A DNA stretch of 64,000 nt from Coprinellus micaceus (taxonomy: Eukaryota; Basidiomycota; Agaricomycetes; Agaricales; Psathyrellaceae). How positions within the stretch are numbered: the first letter of the stretch is position 1; each line of letters starts with the position of its first letter. The DNA is taken from NCBI GenBank assembly GCA_951394405.1, contig OX596336.1:4154001-4218000 (forward strand), in the 5' to 3' direction. The notes under the pieces were generated by a model. The model worked only from the letters and a program-made list of their open reading frames with translations. It ran no database searches and was not told the DNA's origin. This document shows, in pieces, positions 44,266-56,233 of this stretch. Both the position numbers and the translations under genes were made by a program.

Positions 44266-46832
44266 ATGGATCACTCGAACGCGAATTCCTTCACCTCCGA
44301 GTCCTACGCAACGACGAATTCCGAGTCTTCCCTCCCCAGTTCGCTCTACTCCAATTCTTCCGTAGACTTGTTGGAGAACGCACAATATATCTTCTCTCTC
44401 CATGAGAAGAGCCTTCAGCCGCTCTCAAATAGCAAGAAGAACCCGCGGACGAGCAAGGAGAAGGAAGACGAACAGCATGAAATCATCGTCCGCGAGCTCG
44501 GCAAGAATGTTTTCGGTGTCCCTGTGGAATGGGCAAGGGCGTTGTACCGCAGCATGGCAAGGGACGACGAGATCAAAGAATTTGCCAAGTCTGAGATCTC
44601 TGGGCTCGACATAGATCGCAACTTATGGGCCAGTATCCCCACCGACCCGACGGACGCCTCCGAGGTACGCGAGTCTATCATCAAGGTTGCCTCCACAATC
44701 CTAGGTCACTTCTACCCTTCATCGCCGGATGGAGTGGAGCGCAAGGTGGTGGACTCCCACAGAACGCAACTCGTGCACGACAATGGGAAGCATTATAGTC
44801 AACCAGCCGTTGCTATTCAAGCTAAGGGACCTTCGTTCGAGGTGCCCGAACATGCAAACGGCCCCAACGCCCTCGGCTTTACGAACGTTGCAGCCGTTAT
44901 CGAGATTCGTCTTGACGATGCGAAGGGGTCAAGAAGGCAGCAGGCCGAGCAACTCGCGGTATATTGCAGGTGAGCACAATCGCAGCTCTACACATCCTAC
45001 GACGTCGACATGTCTTCTAGGCAAATGTTTCTTCAGCAACCTAACCGCCACTTCTCCCGTTCTCTCATGGTCACTGAGAAGCAATTCCGCCTCGTACACT
45101 ACGACAGGAGCGGGGTCTACGTTACACCGTTCTTCGACATTCACCAGGACAAGGAGATCTTCATTCGTTTCGTTTTGGGCCTTAGCTCCTTGAACGAAGA
45201 GGACCTTGGTCTGGACACCTCAGTTCAATGGACTATCGACGCGGCCAGTGGGAAGAAGGTTGCGGGAACCATCACAGTTGGCGAGTGCGGCGAAGAGAGG
45301 AAGGTTCCCCAGGATGTCGCCTACAATCTGAACATGGACGAGCCCCCGTTCGTTCGACCAGGTATCCGTGGTCGCGGAACTACCGCCTGGCGTGCGACGC
45401 ATCCCACAACTGGCGAGCCTCTGCTCATTAAGGATGCCTGGCGAACAAGTGCCCGATCGGCCGAGTGCGAGTACCTCCTGGCCGCCAGGGGGATCCCCGG
45501 TGTCATCCAGCTCGTGGGGTACCAAGACCATTGCGCGGAGACAATCAACTATCGCCCATTGGACTTCAAGGCACCCCACTTCGAGAACCGAATCAAGCTC
45601 CGTGTTGTGCTGAAGAGGTATGGGGCTTGCATCGCCCAGTTCACATCCCGGGTTGCCCTCATCTGCGCCCTTCGTGACGCTATGATTGGTAAGCCTCCCA
45701 TGGCCATCTCGATTTAAACCGGCTGTGATCCTAAATTGGACTTCTTAGGCCATCGCAAACTACTGGATAAAAAGGTTCTTCATCGTGACATCTCTCTACA
45801 AAACATCCTTTTTGGCAGCGCCGATGCAATCGAAGGAGAACGGGGTGTCCTCATCGACCTCGACCTGGCCGTTTGGGCAGAGAACGGAGTCTCCCCCGTT
45901 GAAGCCGACCCCAGAGTCGTACGTCTCCACTTTCTGACATTTTCATCCACGATTCTGACTGCCCTTCGCAGGGAACGCGTCAGTATCAATCTGTCGCCGT
46001 TTGCCGCAGCCATGTCTACGACCTGCCGCCACCCCAGACCTACCTGGACGACCTCGAGTCGTTCTTTTATGTCCTCGTCCACATCATGTTCTCATTCCAG
46101 AAACCAAGGACCGTATACAAGCCACAACCTATTTTCCTGGAACTCTGGACGGGAGAGGACGCCAAGCGATCCGGCGATCAGAAGACTGGGTTCGCTCTAA
46201 GCGTACTCCCAACGAGAGACATCCCTGGGTTCTGGGGAAAGCCGTGCAAGGCGCTTCTCAAGGAATTCCACTCGATCATCGAGGGGATCCTACGCAAGAA
46301 AATGGAAATTCGATACGACGAGGACACGACCGACGACGAGAAGCTCGCGTCTTACCATGAGCTGTCTCAGCAGTACGACGTTTACTTCCAACGAGTGATG
46401 TCGGCGTTTGACACGGCGATCGATTTATTGAAGAAGGAAGGGTTGAACGTCGATGAAATCGCAGCCATCGCCAAATACCCTGCACCTACAATCCCATCTC
46501 ATTCTCCCCCCGGACCTGTTGGGCTCCCCACTCCTTCCGACGTTCCTCCTTCGGTAAATATCGCAGGCCCTGCCGCCGTTCCTACCCCTGAGAAAGCGCC
46601 CATCGACTCCTTGATCAAGGACACCTCATCCGGGACAAACAAGAAGCGGACCTCAGATGACGAGCCACGCGATAACACACCTCGGAAGCGACACCGTAAT
46701 GAGGGCGGGACTACCTCCCCGTCGCCCCTCGACCGCTCTCCCAGGGCCAAAAGTCATGCAAACCCCAGCAGCAGCCGAGGTTTCGTCGGCGTGGCTACGA
46801 AGAGAAGACATTCTCCTTCCCCGGCTTCCTAA
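44266..46832 (+). CDS. Fungal-type protein kinase (FunK1), tandem copy 2
   Basis: Exons 44266-44969, 45021-45688, 45749-45918 and 45972-46832, 800 residues. It has the same exon positions and phases as the neighbouring copy, so the two arose by tandem duplication. Visible motifs are QAKGPSFEVP, RLVHYDRSG, GRGTTAWRA with LIKDAW, the catalytic loop LHRDISLQN (~470), IDLDLAVW in the DFG position, the activation-side GTRQYQS and DDLESFFYVLVHIMF. The C-terminal tail is P/S/K-rich with KKRTSDDE and PRKRHR, likely nuclear. Catalytic Asp (HRD) and Lys are present, so it could be active. The third residue of DFG is changed (DLD), as in copy 1. Confidence 0.9.
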
Positions 46833-47421
46833 ACCGTTTCGCTCTTTGGACATGCTAATTGTTCGATTTTATTTATTTATTACATTCACTCCATTTCGGA
46901 ACCCTCTGCATGTACTCCATATTCCCCACCCCCCGCACTGGCAGTTGTCAACAGATACCCCTTCGATTAGATTTAGCCGTTTGTTTCGAGTTCATAGGAG
47001 GGACGGGTGTCATTGTTAGACCAGTATACCACCGCATGTACCATTAACTATCGAGCGTACTATATATTCTCATGGAACTGCGGTTTCATTTTGGAGCCCT
47101 AGTTTAGCTTCTCCTTCCCGGATCCTCCTCCAAGGCGTCGGTATACGGCTTGTGTATCGGCTGGGATTGGACAATCGCTTTGCCTGCAGCTGTCAATCAT
47201 ACGGCCAAGTGGAGATCGATGGGTACGTGGGCGTCTATCTCCCGCCGATGCATCAGCAAGTCCGGAAAGTGTCTCCTAGAGGGAGTCGCTGAGTTGGGGG
47301 ATCTAGAGTGGTAAGGGTCCAACACACAGCTGATAACTGAGCCTAGAAGCTCCCCGCTCCGAGTCTAATGGAGAATGCGCCGTAATATACAATCTAATGT
47401 TACACAGGGAGACGCCCAAGC
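46833..47421. other. Convergent intergenic region
   Basis: 3' ends of the second FunK1 kinase and of securin. At 47087-47108 TTTGGAGCCCTAGTTTAGCT resembles the right end and flank of the Mutator-type MITE, but no partner end was found. Confidence 0.4.
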
Positions 47422-48816
47422 TTACACCTCGAACATGAAATCATCCTGCTCGAGAGGCACCTCTTTAAACAACGCCGGAGCTGCTGGCGCCGCAGGTCTA
47501 CCCTTCGCCGCACCTCTTAGTGCCGGAGTCGACCTCGCGGTGGACGGGTTACTAGCCGTGCGCGATACCTGAGGAACACTCCTCGACGACGGAACGTCCC
47601 TCGTGCCAACTGCGGTGGGCTTCGTTGTTGGTTTGGTAGTACCAGTGGCTTTAGGGACCGACGCGCTACTGCTGGCCACTCGGGGCTTTATGGGTCCCGC
47701 AGCCGACGTACCTGGCCTCCGAGCCAAGGAGGGAGCGGTAGACGCAGCTCGTGCTAGACCTGTTTTCGGGGGAAGGCTGGATGCAGCGGTAGCTGGGCGT
47801 GCTCGCACAGGCTGGGCCGTGGAGCGAGCTTGAGTTCCCAAGGGTGCAACAGCCGCTAAGGGTTTCGTTCGCCCTGTGGTGGCTTTGGGTGGGTCTTGGG
47901 CCAGGCGAAATGGATCATCGTCATCTACCCATTTCGTTGAGCAAATCCAGCTACGTATGATACTTGATCAACGACATACCTATCTCACGCAGTGTGAGTC
48001 TGACAAGGGACTCTGGTAATACCTCGACGATTGGCATAACCAGCTGTGGAAGTTCTGTGTCGTCGATAGGCGCGGAGAAGACCTGCCTACGGAAGGCTTG
48101 TCCGAGTGCCTTGTAGTCGGGCAGGTCAAAGTCGACCGGTGGTTGATACGGGAGGTCTGCGTTCCTCGTCAGACTTAAAGCTACGATGGAAAACCAAGAC
48201 ACACACCCAAAGTATTCGGCGGCATGTATTCAATCTCGTCGAAATCGTCTGCTTCCAGGATCGGTTCAGGCAGCTGTACCTCAGGCGAAGCCAGTTCCTC
48301 TCCAACTTCCCAATGCCGTCCATTGTTCGCGGGCGTTTGGAAAATCTGCTGGAGGCTCTTCCGCGATCGTGAATGTTTCCTCAGAGAGCTTGGCCTCTGC
48401 AACTCTGGAGTGGCTACAGTGGCTTTCTGCTCGACGAAGACGAGTTTCGGTATCTTGACCGCAGTGCCTGGCTCGTCGTGGTTCTGCGTGCGATTTGGGA
48501 AAGGCGTCTTGTCGCCAAGTGGTCGATTCTGTCGTACACTCGTCCCAGGCTTGCCCTGCGTGTGGAGCACCAGGAGGTGGTTGGGCTCTGTTCAAAGTTT
48601 CACGTCCCCGTTCACCTAAAGTTCACGAAGGTACTCACTGGCTGAAGCGTTCCCAAAAGGCGTCTTCGGAACTACCGCGTTCTTCCCCTTCCCCACAGTC
48701 CTCAGCAGGGTTCCCTGGATCGCATTCTCAGCCCTCGCTCTGCTGCGTGCTGGCGTTTTCGTTGGGGCATGGTATACGCCTTCTGTGATTATACTTTGAG
48801 GTCTACTTGCGAGCAT
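47422..48816 (-). CDS. cut2: Securin-like protein (Cut2/Pds1 type)
   Basis: Minus-strand exons 48816-48639, 48587-48207, 48156-47980 and 47924-47422, 412 residues. Markers of fungal securin are all present. The N-terminus has ENA and GKGKNAVVPKTPFG blocks, followed by RPLGDKTPFPNR. A central DEIEYMPP is followed by DLPYQPPVDFDLPDYKALG, and the C-terminus is acidic/aromatic (DDFMFEV). Securin blocks separase until the APC/C targets it for destruction at anaphase. I see no exact KEN box; RAENA sits where one might be, and RPLGDKTPF could act as a degron. The long S/T/P/A-rich tail after the DFDLPDY block (exon 4) is unusual in length. Splice phases are consistent throughout. Confidence 0.85.
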
Positions 48817-49142
48817 GGCGACCAGTACATCCCCTTCCTTGTGGGACAGCAGGTGGTGGTGGTAGAGAGAGCAATCAGGTCCCCTGGGTTGTGAGTCTCA
48901 GTCCAAGCGACGCGTCCCGCAATGGACTCACGTGGACGCGAGGTGGGGAGTCTCATAGGACCTTGGAGTCCATCGACGCCTTGGCCCCTCTGGAAGCGCC
49001 ATTTCACCTTGGACGCGAAACGAGCACGATATACATTCATCATGGAATCAGACATAAATCTAACAATTACACAGCAGAAATGTAGAAACCGACCCTGTGG
49101 ACGAGGACAACGCGTCTCTAGCCGTGAGGAACTTACAATAAT
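48817..49142. other. Intergenic, securin promoter side
   Basis: Nothing else recognised. Confidence 0.45.
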
Positions 49143-50672
49143 TCAATATTCAGACCGCCGCTGGTTCGCATCGATCGTGAAAAGTCCGCAATCCACGCCC
49201 CTCCTGCGCAAACTGCTTTCAAGGGATCGCTTTGGAATTAAAGTCCCGTCAAACTGCAGTTTGAGTTCCTTGAGGAGAGCCAACCCACGACCAGTCCGCC
49301 TTGCCATGATGAACGATATCAGCCCCTTTTTCAATTTCTTCACTTTCTTCTTTTTGACGGCGGCGGGTAATACGCAATGCAGAACCTGAAGGCGGGGACA
49401 CCAGCACCCGTCCGAGGCTTCGGTGGGATTTTCGGGTTTAACCTTTGGGGTGAGTCCGTCCCAAGTCGCAGTGTCGAAGGAGGCTATGGGAGCATGTATT
49501 GGCGGGTTGTCAACGAGGCACTGTACCACATGATGTACGACCTTCAGGTGGGTCACATTGAGGAGGAGTGGGAGCAACGCGAGTAGGTGCACCTGGGGAA
49601 GCATGGTACAACAGAGCGTGAAGTCGGTAAGCTGCTGTCCGAACCTGCGCCCCCATTCGAGAATGACGTTCTGATTGCCGAATGTTGAAGTGTTGGGTAA
49701 TATGGATAGGCTATTGAGTTGGGGAAGGTCGAAAGAGGATGCCAAGCCGGGAGGAATCCAACGGCCGTAAAGTGATAGGGACTAAAGACGGGGGAGGGAA
49801 ATGCGGCCTTGAATAGTGATAGGTGTGTTTTCTGGGCTTGATGACATTTGGGTCAAGGTGAAGGAACAATGGACCAGATTGAGGCACTGTCCAAGAACCT
49901 CTACCACGAAGGGAACATCGACAAATGTGAGTCCATTCAGCCACATAGTCAGAGGATCTTCGACGACTTCATCCCCAAGGGATAGCACTGTCAGAAGCTT
50001 CCAGTTGACCGAGTTGGTAGAGAAGTCGGACCAGAAATTTTTCAATTCCAGGCTGCGCAGAGCCGGACTCTGAAGGATGCTGTATGTGACCTCGTCGTGG
50101 TCCGAGGATCCATCGCAGAAGTCTAGCACGACCCTTTCAAGCTTGGGGACAAGGTCTGGTTTGAGAGTTGAGATGAAGTGAAATGGCGCGCTCGGCTCCA
50201 TCCATGGGCCTGTAAAGTTCACCTGCAGCTCCTTCCATCGGTGGGAATGCGCAAGTAAGGACCCTACAACCGGTTCGACGAGGGTATCCAACTCCCGTAC
50301 TGCCGATGCGGAACCCAAATCGTCACGGTCACTGGCTTGCATTCTAATCGTGAGCGGGCATTCCCTCGACCTGAGGAGGAATGCTTTCGTTGTCCTTTCC
50401 AAAGCTAGCACCCACTCGGCCATAGGGGGGATGTCGACGTCGACGACGCTCCAGAGGGCCGGCATGCTCAAAGATAGGTCACGCCATCGGCGAGAAACTT
50501 GGCTGACGGCGATTATAGGATGTTTCTTCGACATTTTTGGTGATCGCTTCAGGTCCGCGAGGCAAGCGAGGAATATAGTGAACAGGATGTCGGTGGGGGC
50601 TTGGCTGAATGGTGCTGGCAAAGTCGAGTTTTCGACCAGTTCGATAGTGGGTGAAGGAGAGGCTGACGCCAT
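49143..50672 (-). pseudogene. F-box gene interrupted by one in-frame stop codon
   Basis: On the minus strand an F-box protein begins MASASPSPT with TDILFTIFLACLADL and VSQVSRRWRDLSLSMPALW. It runs in one frame to 49143, a total of 510 codons. It is interrupted only at codon 297 by TAG (49784-49782), within SLPRL-stop-SLSLYG. The paralogue at 31946 has a glutamine codon at this point. Everything downstream is still open and similar, so this is a recent nonsense change, a sequencing error, or a read-through site. Without read-through the product lacks the last ~210 residues of the leucine-rich part. Confidence 0.8.
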
Positions 50673-52431
50673 GACTGAAGATGGGTGACTATCCTAGTCG
50701 ATTGCCGATGTGATCCAAATGCCTTGAACGCTATGTGGTGGTTAGAGAGAGGGCTTCGATTATGGGCGCTTGTTTATCAACCAAACCAACTCGGCAATTC
50801 CCGGGGCCCCTGTTGATGCAAACACCGACCCATTTGCCCTTGCAGTACACCATCCAGGCTGCAGTGGCCCCCTCTGACAATGTCTTGGGACGAACTATAT
50901 CCTGTAGCATGTGGACCTCCTTGGCCTGGCCTCTCTTCAAATTTGTAGCGCAAAGAACGGATTTTGACTTGATTTTGACGCCACTGGTATGCACTGTGAC
51001 CTCAGGCTTGGCACAAGCCTAACGAGCTGAATCTTGTTTCACCAGTTCGCCCCGAGAAGAAAGGCAACATCGCTCACCAATGATGTTCTAGTTTGACTTA
51101 GGCGCTTGCCCCATGTCGCGCAGCATCTTACGTACTAGCTGGCCACACTCTCCTGACGATCTCCCGGCGAACGATAATTCTGGGATCATCGATGTCTGAC
51201 GTATTGACGCGCAAATTTCTCAAGCCCAGACTTTCTCTAGTCTCGCTCCTTCATTCAAATTTCAATAGGCGCCACTGGCGTCCCAACCTATTGCTCGTCA
51301 CTCTCGCCACCATCACGACCTTCCCCTTATTCGCGAAGCTTCCCTTACTAGCTACCTGCGGACGCCAATTCGAAGGAGCACTTGACGCGGATGGCAACGG
51401 TCAGCTCGTCACACCTGTCATGTACGCCAAACAGACGCCTTTTGTGCGGTATTGACATTCACCGGGTCCCGTCCGAGTGATGATCTGCCTCTGGAAGTTG
51501 CTGACAGCCTCCCCCTCGCGCGATATCACCTCACAGGTATACTAGCCTCCGAGTGAAGATAGCCTCTCGTTACCTTTCGGTGATCAAGGGGCGCCTTAAG
51601 GGCTCACGAATAGATCAGCTTAGTATAGATACATATGGGACGGCAGGAGTGAAGAAGTGAAGTATATCAAAATTCAATGAATCAAGCACGGAGTTCCCCA
51701 ATCACAGTCTAACCTTCCTGGCGAGGGTCCGTGTTCCCGTTGACCCCTTGAATGGACGCCCGACATGAAGGGTGTATTCTCGTACTTCTCCGCAGATGAC
51801 CAAGCGCCCCCAGTAAAAGGTGGTATCAATCCTCACTAAAAACCCGACGGGAAAGGAGAAAGGTATCGAGCCTGCGGTGGAAGCAAAAATTAAACACGAA
51901 TACCCGACCAGGTTCCGACACCAAGAGGAGATAAGGAGCAGAGATCATCATGAAGCGCCCGTGCGGCACTTGGCCCCCGGGTACCGAGCAATTCAGCACG
52001 TCTTCCCCGACAAGCCTGCATGGCCGCTTCCGAAACACTTGATGCAAGGACGGAATGTGGTAATCTCGGACGAATCCAGCGAGGGCGCTGTGATGTGATG
52101 TGCAACTGTCTTCTCCTGGTCTCGTTTCCTGCCCCAAGTCGGCCATGAGCCATGATTTCGTCCCATCATCAGGTCGAGCTGCATATGATACGAAAATGAT
52201 GATATCTCCCTTCGCTTCTCTCCATGAGAAGGGGCAGATAAAACTGCCGCCCTGCTGGACCCATCTCTCCACCTGCTTCATTCTCACCAAAGATCTGACC
52301 GGGGACCTCTTAGGAAGCTCCGCTCGTTGTACATAACCGTTGCCAGTATCACGGCAGCTGGAGCCTTGCTTTCTCCTTCTTGACTCTTGACATCTGAATC
52401 TGCTGATAAGTCCAGCTGCGCGCTTCTCTAC
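50673..52431. other. Divergent intergenic region between F-box and G-alpha genes
   Basis: 50749-50801 is the conserved leader also seen upstream of the F-box gene at 31946. A single 87-codon frame at 51192 is listed separately. No mobile element was recognised. Confidence 0.45.
51192..51455 (+). CDS. Possible small protein with one hydrophobic segment
   Basis: An 87-codon frame from ATG to TGA with a basic N-terminus, a hydrophobic stretch at residues ~33-54 and a polar C-terminus (DADGNGQLVTP). There is no splice structure, homologue or clear promoter to support it. It is listed because it is the only protein-like frame in 1.7 kb. Confidence 0.2.
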   Translation: MSDVLTRKFLKPRLSLVSLLHSNFNRRHWRPNLLLVTLATITTFPLFAKLPLLATCGRQFEGALDADGNGQLVTPVMYAKQTPFVRY

Positions 52432-55395
52432 ATGGGCGAGCCTGGTACGAAGTCACGGTCCTCTCGGCGTCCCTCGTCTGCTCCCAATCTTACCATGCCG
52501 AGTGAAGTCAGCGAACGCATCGACGAGGAGATTAAGGTGTGCTGCCTGTGCTATGAAGTCGCTCGGTTGGGGAATGATTGACATCTATCACAGCGTGAAG
52601 CAGCCGCGCTGAGGGAGGCAAAGCGCAAGGAGGTGCAAGGTACTGGTGGAATGAATTGCTGTGCAATTGGAAGGCTAACGAGCACTTAGTGCTGCTCCTG
52701 GGCCAAGCCGAGTCGGGTGCGTCTGAATACCCTCTATATCCCTTCATTCATCTCATTAGCGCGTCCGGATCCAGGCAAGTCGACGCTCCAGAAGCAGTTC
52801 CAGCTGCTGTACGCTCATCAGACCTTGGAGTCTGAACGACCGTCATGGCGTCCTGCTGTGTACCTCAACATCATCAAGGCCCTCCGGATGATCCTCTCAG
52901 AGCTCGAGTTCGAGTTCCAAGCGCGGAAACCTGAGGATCCTCATACCTCCGACTCGGTCATCGCAGAGATAAATCGACTACGCACGGCGCTACTACCACT
53001 GGTCTCAATCGAAGACTCATTAGCTTCAGAGATCAACGGTGGGGTATCGATCCCTGGAGGTCGAAGCGGGGCGTTTGTTCGTTCAGGATGGCAGAAGCAG
53101 GCTCGGTCAGAGCAACAGTCCTCGGTCTCGGAGCCTCTCTTCGTTAGGCTTCCCGAGACTGCACACCTCGCCGCAAAATCCATCTCAAGATCTGCGGATG
53201 ATATCAAGGCGCTTTGGAGAAACGATACTGTGCAACACTTCATTGAGAACAAGACTATCCGGTTAGAGGAGTCAGCGTCGTTGTAAGTCCCACTTTCCTG
53301 TTCATAATCGGCCGACACTGTATGTTTGCTAAACTACTTCCAAACGATCTACAGCTTCCTGTCACACGTCGACCGGATACGAGAGCCAGGATACATGCCT
53401 ACAACAGGTTAGTTGCCCGGCGCTTGATCTTGTTGACGCCATTAAGGCTGATCCCCATGATGCCCATTTTCGCTCGCGCGCTCTCTCGCTGGTACAGACG
53501 ACATCCTTCGGGTACGGCTGCGGACGCTGGGTGTCATCGAGCACAATTTCGCCGTGGCACTCGGGACAAAGACGTATAATTGGCGATTGTTTGATGTGGG
53601 CGGAGCAGTGAGTACAACCAATCCCCCTCACCCTTCAACGTGTTTCAAGTAGATGAATAATTTCGTTCTCAGCGCGGACAGGTTAGCACATATCTTACGA
53701 GACCGGTGGCGATTGGCAACACAAGCTCACCCTCTCAACGTAGAGACAAGCCTGGGTCCCTTACTTCGACGAGGGTGAGTCTAACTCTGCTCCGCTACAC
53801 TCCGAACATCCCGTACCCTCCCCACTCCGGTCTGAAAACGTGCTGATCATTGTCCCCATAGCCGTATCTATCATCTTCTTGGGTACGTCAAAGCAAGGTT
53901 TTTTCTCGCCTTCCCCGGTGAGCGACAAAAGTAATGCCGGCTGACACGGAAATACCACTCCTCTCCTCATAGCTCCCATTAGTGCATTTGATCAGGTAAA
54001 CTCGCACACCTACTACTCCCATTTGCTACATATGCAGTGAACTCACCCACATCCTTGCTTCGCAGTACCTGGAAGAAGACCCAAGGGTCAATCGAATCGA
54101 CGACTCTCTACAGCTCTTCACTTCAATATGCCAGAACAAGATATTCAAAGATGTCCACTTAGTCTTGATGCTCAACAAGGTGCGTAGAAGAAGCCCAAGG
54201 GGAATTGAGAAACAGGATTTTCGTGATCGTTCCCCTTGTTTCATTCATTTATCTTTCGGCTTGGGTGCCATTGCTCTTCTCTTGATAAGAAGGGTACTTT
54301 GTCCGAAGCACCCATTCCCTCACCAGAGTTACCCACTACACATTACCCTTCCGCCCCCTTCGATCCCTCGTCATCATGTTCGGCTTGGCCCCTCACAAGA
54401 GCGTTCTACTCGACGACGCCGTTTTTCTTCATCTTCTAATGCAGTCGCACCAGATGCTTACCACCTACTTTCCTTTCAGACTGACCTTCTCAAGAAGAAG
54501 CTTGCCTCTGGGATAAAAATACGGAAATAGTGAGGATCTCTCTCTTTTCTTGGGTTATGACTCTTTCTCGCATGGATACCGTCAATGTCTTCACGTCTGT
54601 CTGCCTTCCGTCTGCCTTCCGTCTGTTCATCCATCTGCCATCCCCGACCCAAACCGCCTTCCTTCCTTCCCCTCCCTTATCCGTACCCTCATAGCCCCCT
54701 AGATGCCCCCATCTATTCCCCACAGCAGCCCACAGAACCTGCTTCGCGCAGCTTCTCGCAAGACTGAGAAGTGGGGTTCTGTGATGCCAGATGATGCCAG
54801 TGGCATGATGATGGCGTCTAGTACGTTGATTGGCGCCTCTTGGTTGGCATATTCCGCTACCCTTGTTGGCATTCGACGACCTTCGCTGGCCGGCTGGCTA
54901 GCCGACCTTTGTGGCTTTGGAGCTTTTGGACAGTGTGGTTCTCTAGCCAGAACCACGCTGCTTGATGCTCCTCCTCTGATCAACATTCGACTCTGATTAA
55001 TACTGGGAATATCTAACCTTACTGTATTCGTCTTGTGCAGCATTACCAGCTACTCGGATCGACCGAACACATACGAAGCTGCTGCGTCGTACTTCCGCTC
55101 CCACTTCGTGCACTCGCATCGGAAACACTCTGATGTTGGTCGCACTCTCTATCACGTACGTGCACCCCTTCTCTCCTCATCCGAGACTTCGTCTAAGATA
55201 TTTTCACATTTGACCCCTTCCAAAAGCACTTTACCTCGATGCTGGTATGTCGCCCAGTCGCAAGGAACTTCGGCTGACGATCTCGACTAACCAAACCTTG
55301 AAACCCACCAGGATGTCAAGGCCACACAGAAGATCATCGTCGACGTCGGGGAGTCAATCCTGCAGAAACACATCAAGCGCGTTGGCCTCATCTGA
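52432..55395 (+). CDS. Divergent G-protein alpha subunit, 15 exons
   Basis: Exons: 52432-52536, 52594-52639, 52690-52716, 52775-53282, 53355-53407, 53498-53607, 53673-53681, 53744-53774, 53862-53882, 53973-53995, 54066-54179, 54480-54529, 55041-55155, 55227-55244 and 55312-55395; 437 residues. Landmarks of a G-alpha subunit appear in order: the P-loop GQAESGKST (~53-61), switch I RVRLRTLG, switch II DVGGA-RGQRQAW, the guanine-specificity motif NKTD, and HFTSMLD in place of the TCAxD loop. The C-terminal helix ends KRVGLI. The usual switch II glutamine (DVGGQ) is replaced by alanine, which should lower GTPase activity. An insert of ~80 residues lies in the helical domain. The N-terminus MGEPGTKS lacks the usual palmitoylated Cys3. 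Likely a lineage-expanded, fast-evolving G-alpha. Confidence 0.9.
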
Positions 55396-56233
55396 GCTCC
55401 CCCTTTCCTTCGTGTCCCATATCCACATCTCCTCCCGAGCCATTGGTCAGCCCGTGATTTGAATACCGGGCATATGTACTTATGCATCACGATACCCCTC
55501 CCTCTCATTCACCGATTCTTTTTAACGCTCCTCATGATTCGCCACCCCTAGCCAGGCGCTGGGGATTTAAGCTTTACGATTCGGAATCAAGCATGGGAGG
55601 ACGAGGACACGACGTGACTCACGCTTCTGTTCTGTACCGTTTGTTGTATTTACTACTTATTACTGGGTTTTGTATGTAGCATAGCTAATGATGGATGTGA
55701 GTTGTGCGTATGCTTCAGTATTGGTAGCGCGATTGGATCGACATGCAATAGTGGCTAGATCATACCTGCGTATGAAAGCCGTGGTGTGTGTTATACAACG
55801 TCAAGAAGTTGCAAGATTAATGATTAAAGAATGGGGAGGTATGAGATGCGAAACGCGAATGGAGAGTGCAGAGCGAAGATTTGAGTTGATTTGCAAGCAA
55901 GAGAAGTGAGTGATGCGATGCGACATAAACATATAGCCCAATTAAAAATGAAGGGCCATAAGCAGAGGAGGAGGATCCTCGCCGGCCATTGAGAGGAGGT
56001 TTGAGGAGCAGATGATGAGCCTAGAGTGGCGGTTGTACAGCCGACGGCAAGGTGAAGGCAAAACTGAGGTAGCCAGGTGGACCCAGGACGAAGCGCGGAC
56101 ATTGTTGTCGGTCAAGAGTAGCTGACGTGGTGTCACGAACAGGTGGATGGAGGCGGGACTGGTTGGCGATTGCAGGTTTCGGGTCGACCACAGTTCGAAG
56201 GACTCCTCTCCGAGGTCCGAGCCCAATTCCAGT
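55396..56233. other. Convergent intergenic region
   Basis: 3' ends of the G-alpha gene and of the minus-strand F-box gene. Nothing else recognised. Confidence 0.5.

Noticed and set aside
47086..47108. Possible second Mutator-MITE end
   Set aside because: Resembles the right terminus and flank but has no facing inverted end within 2 kb and only about 20 bp of similarity.
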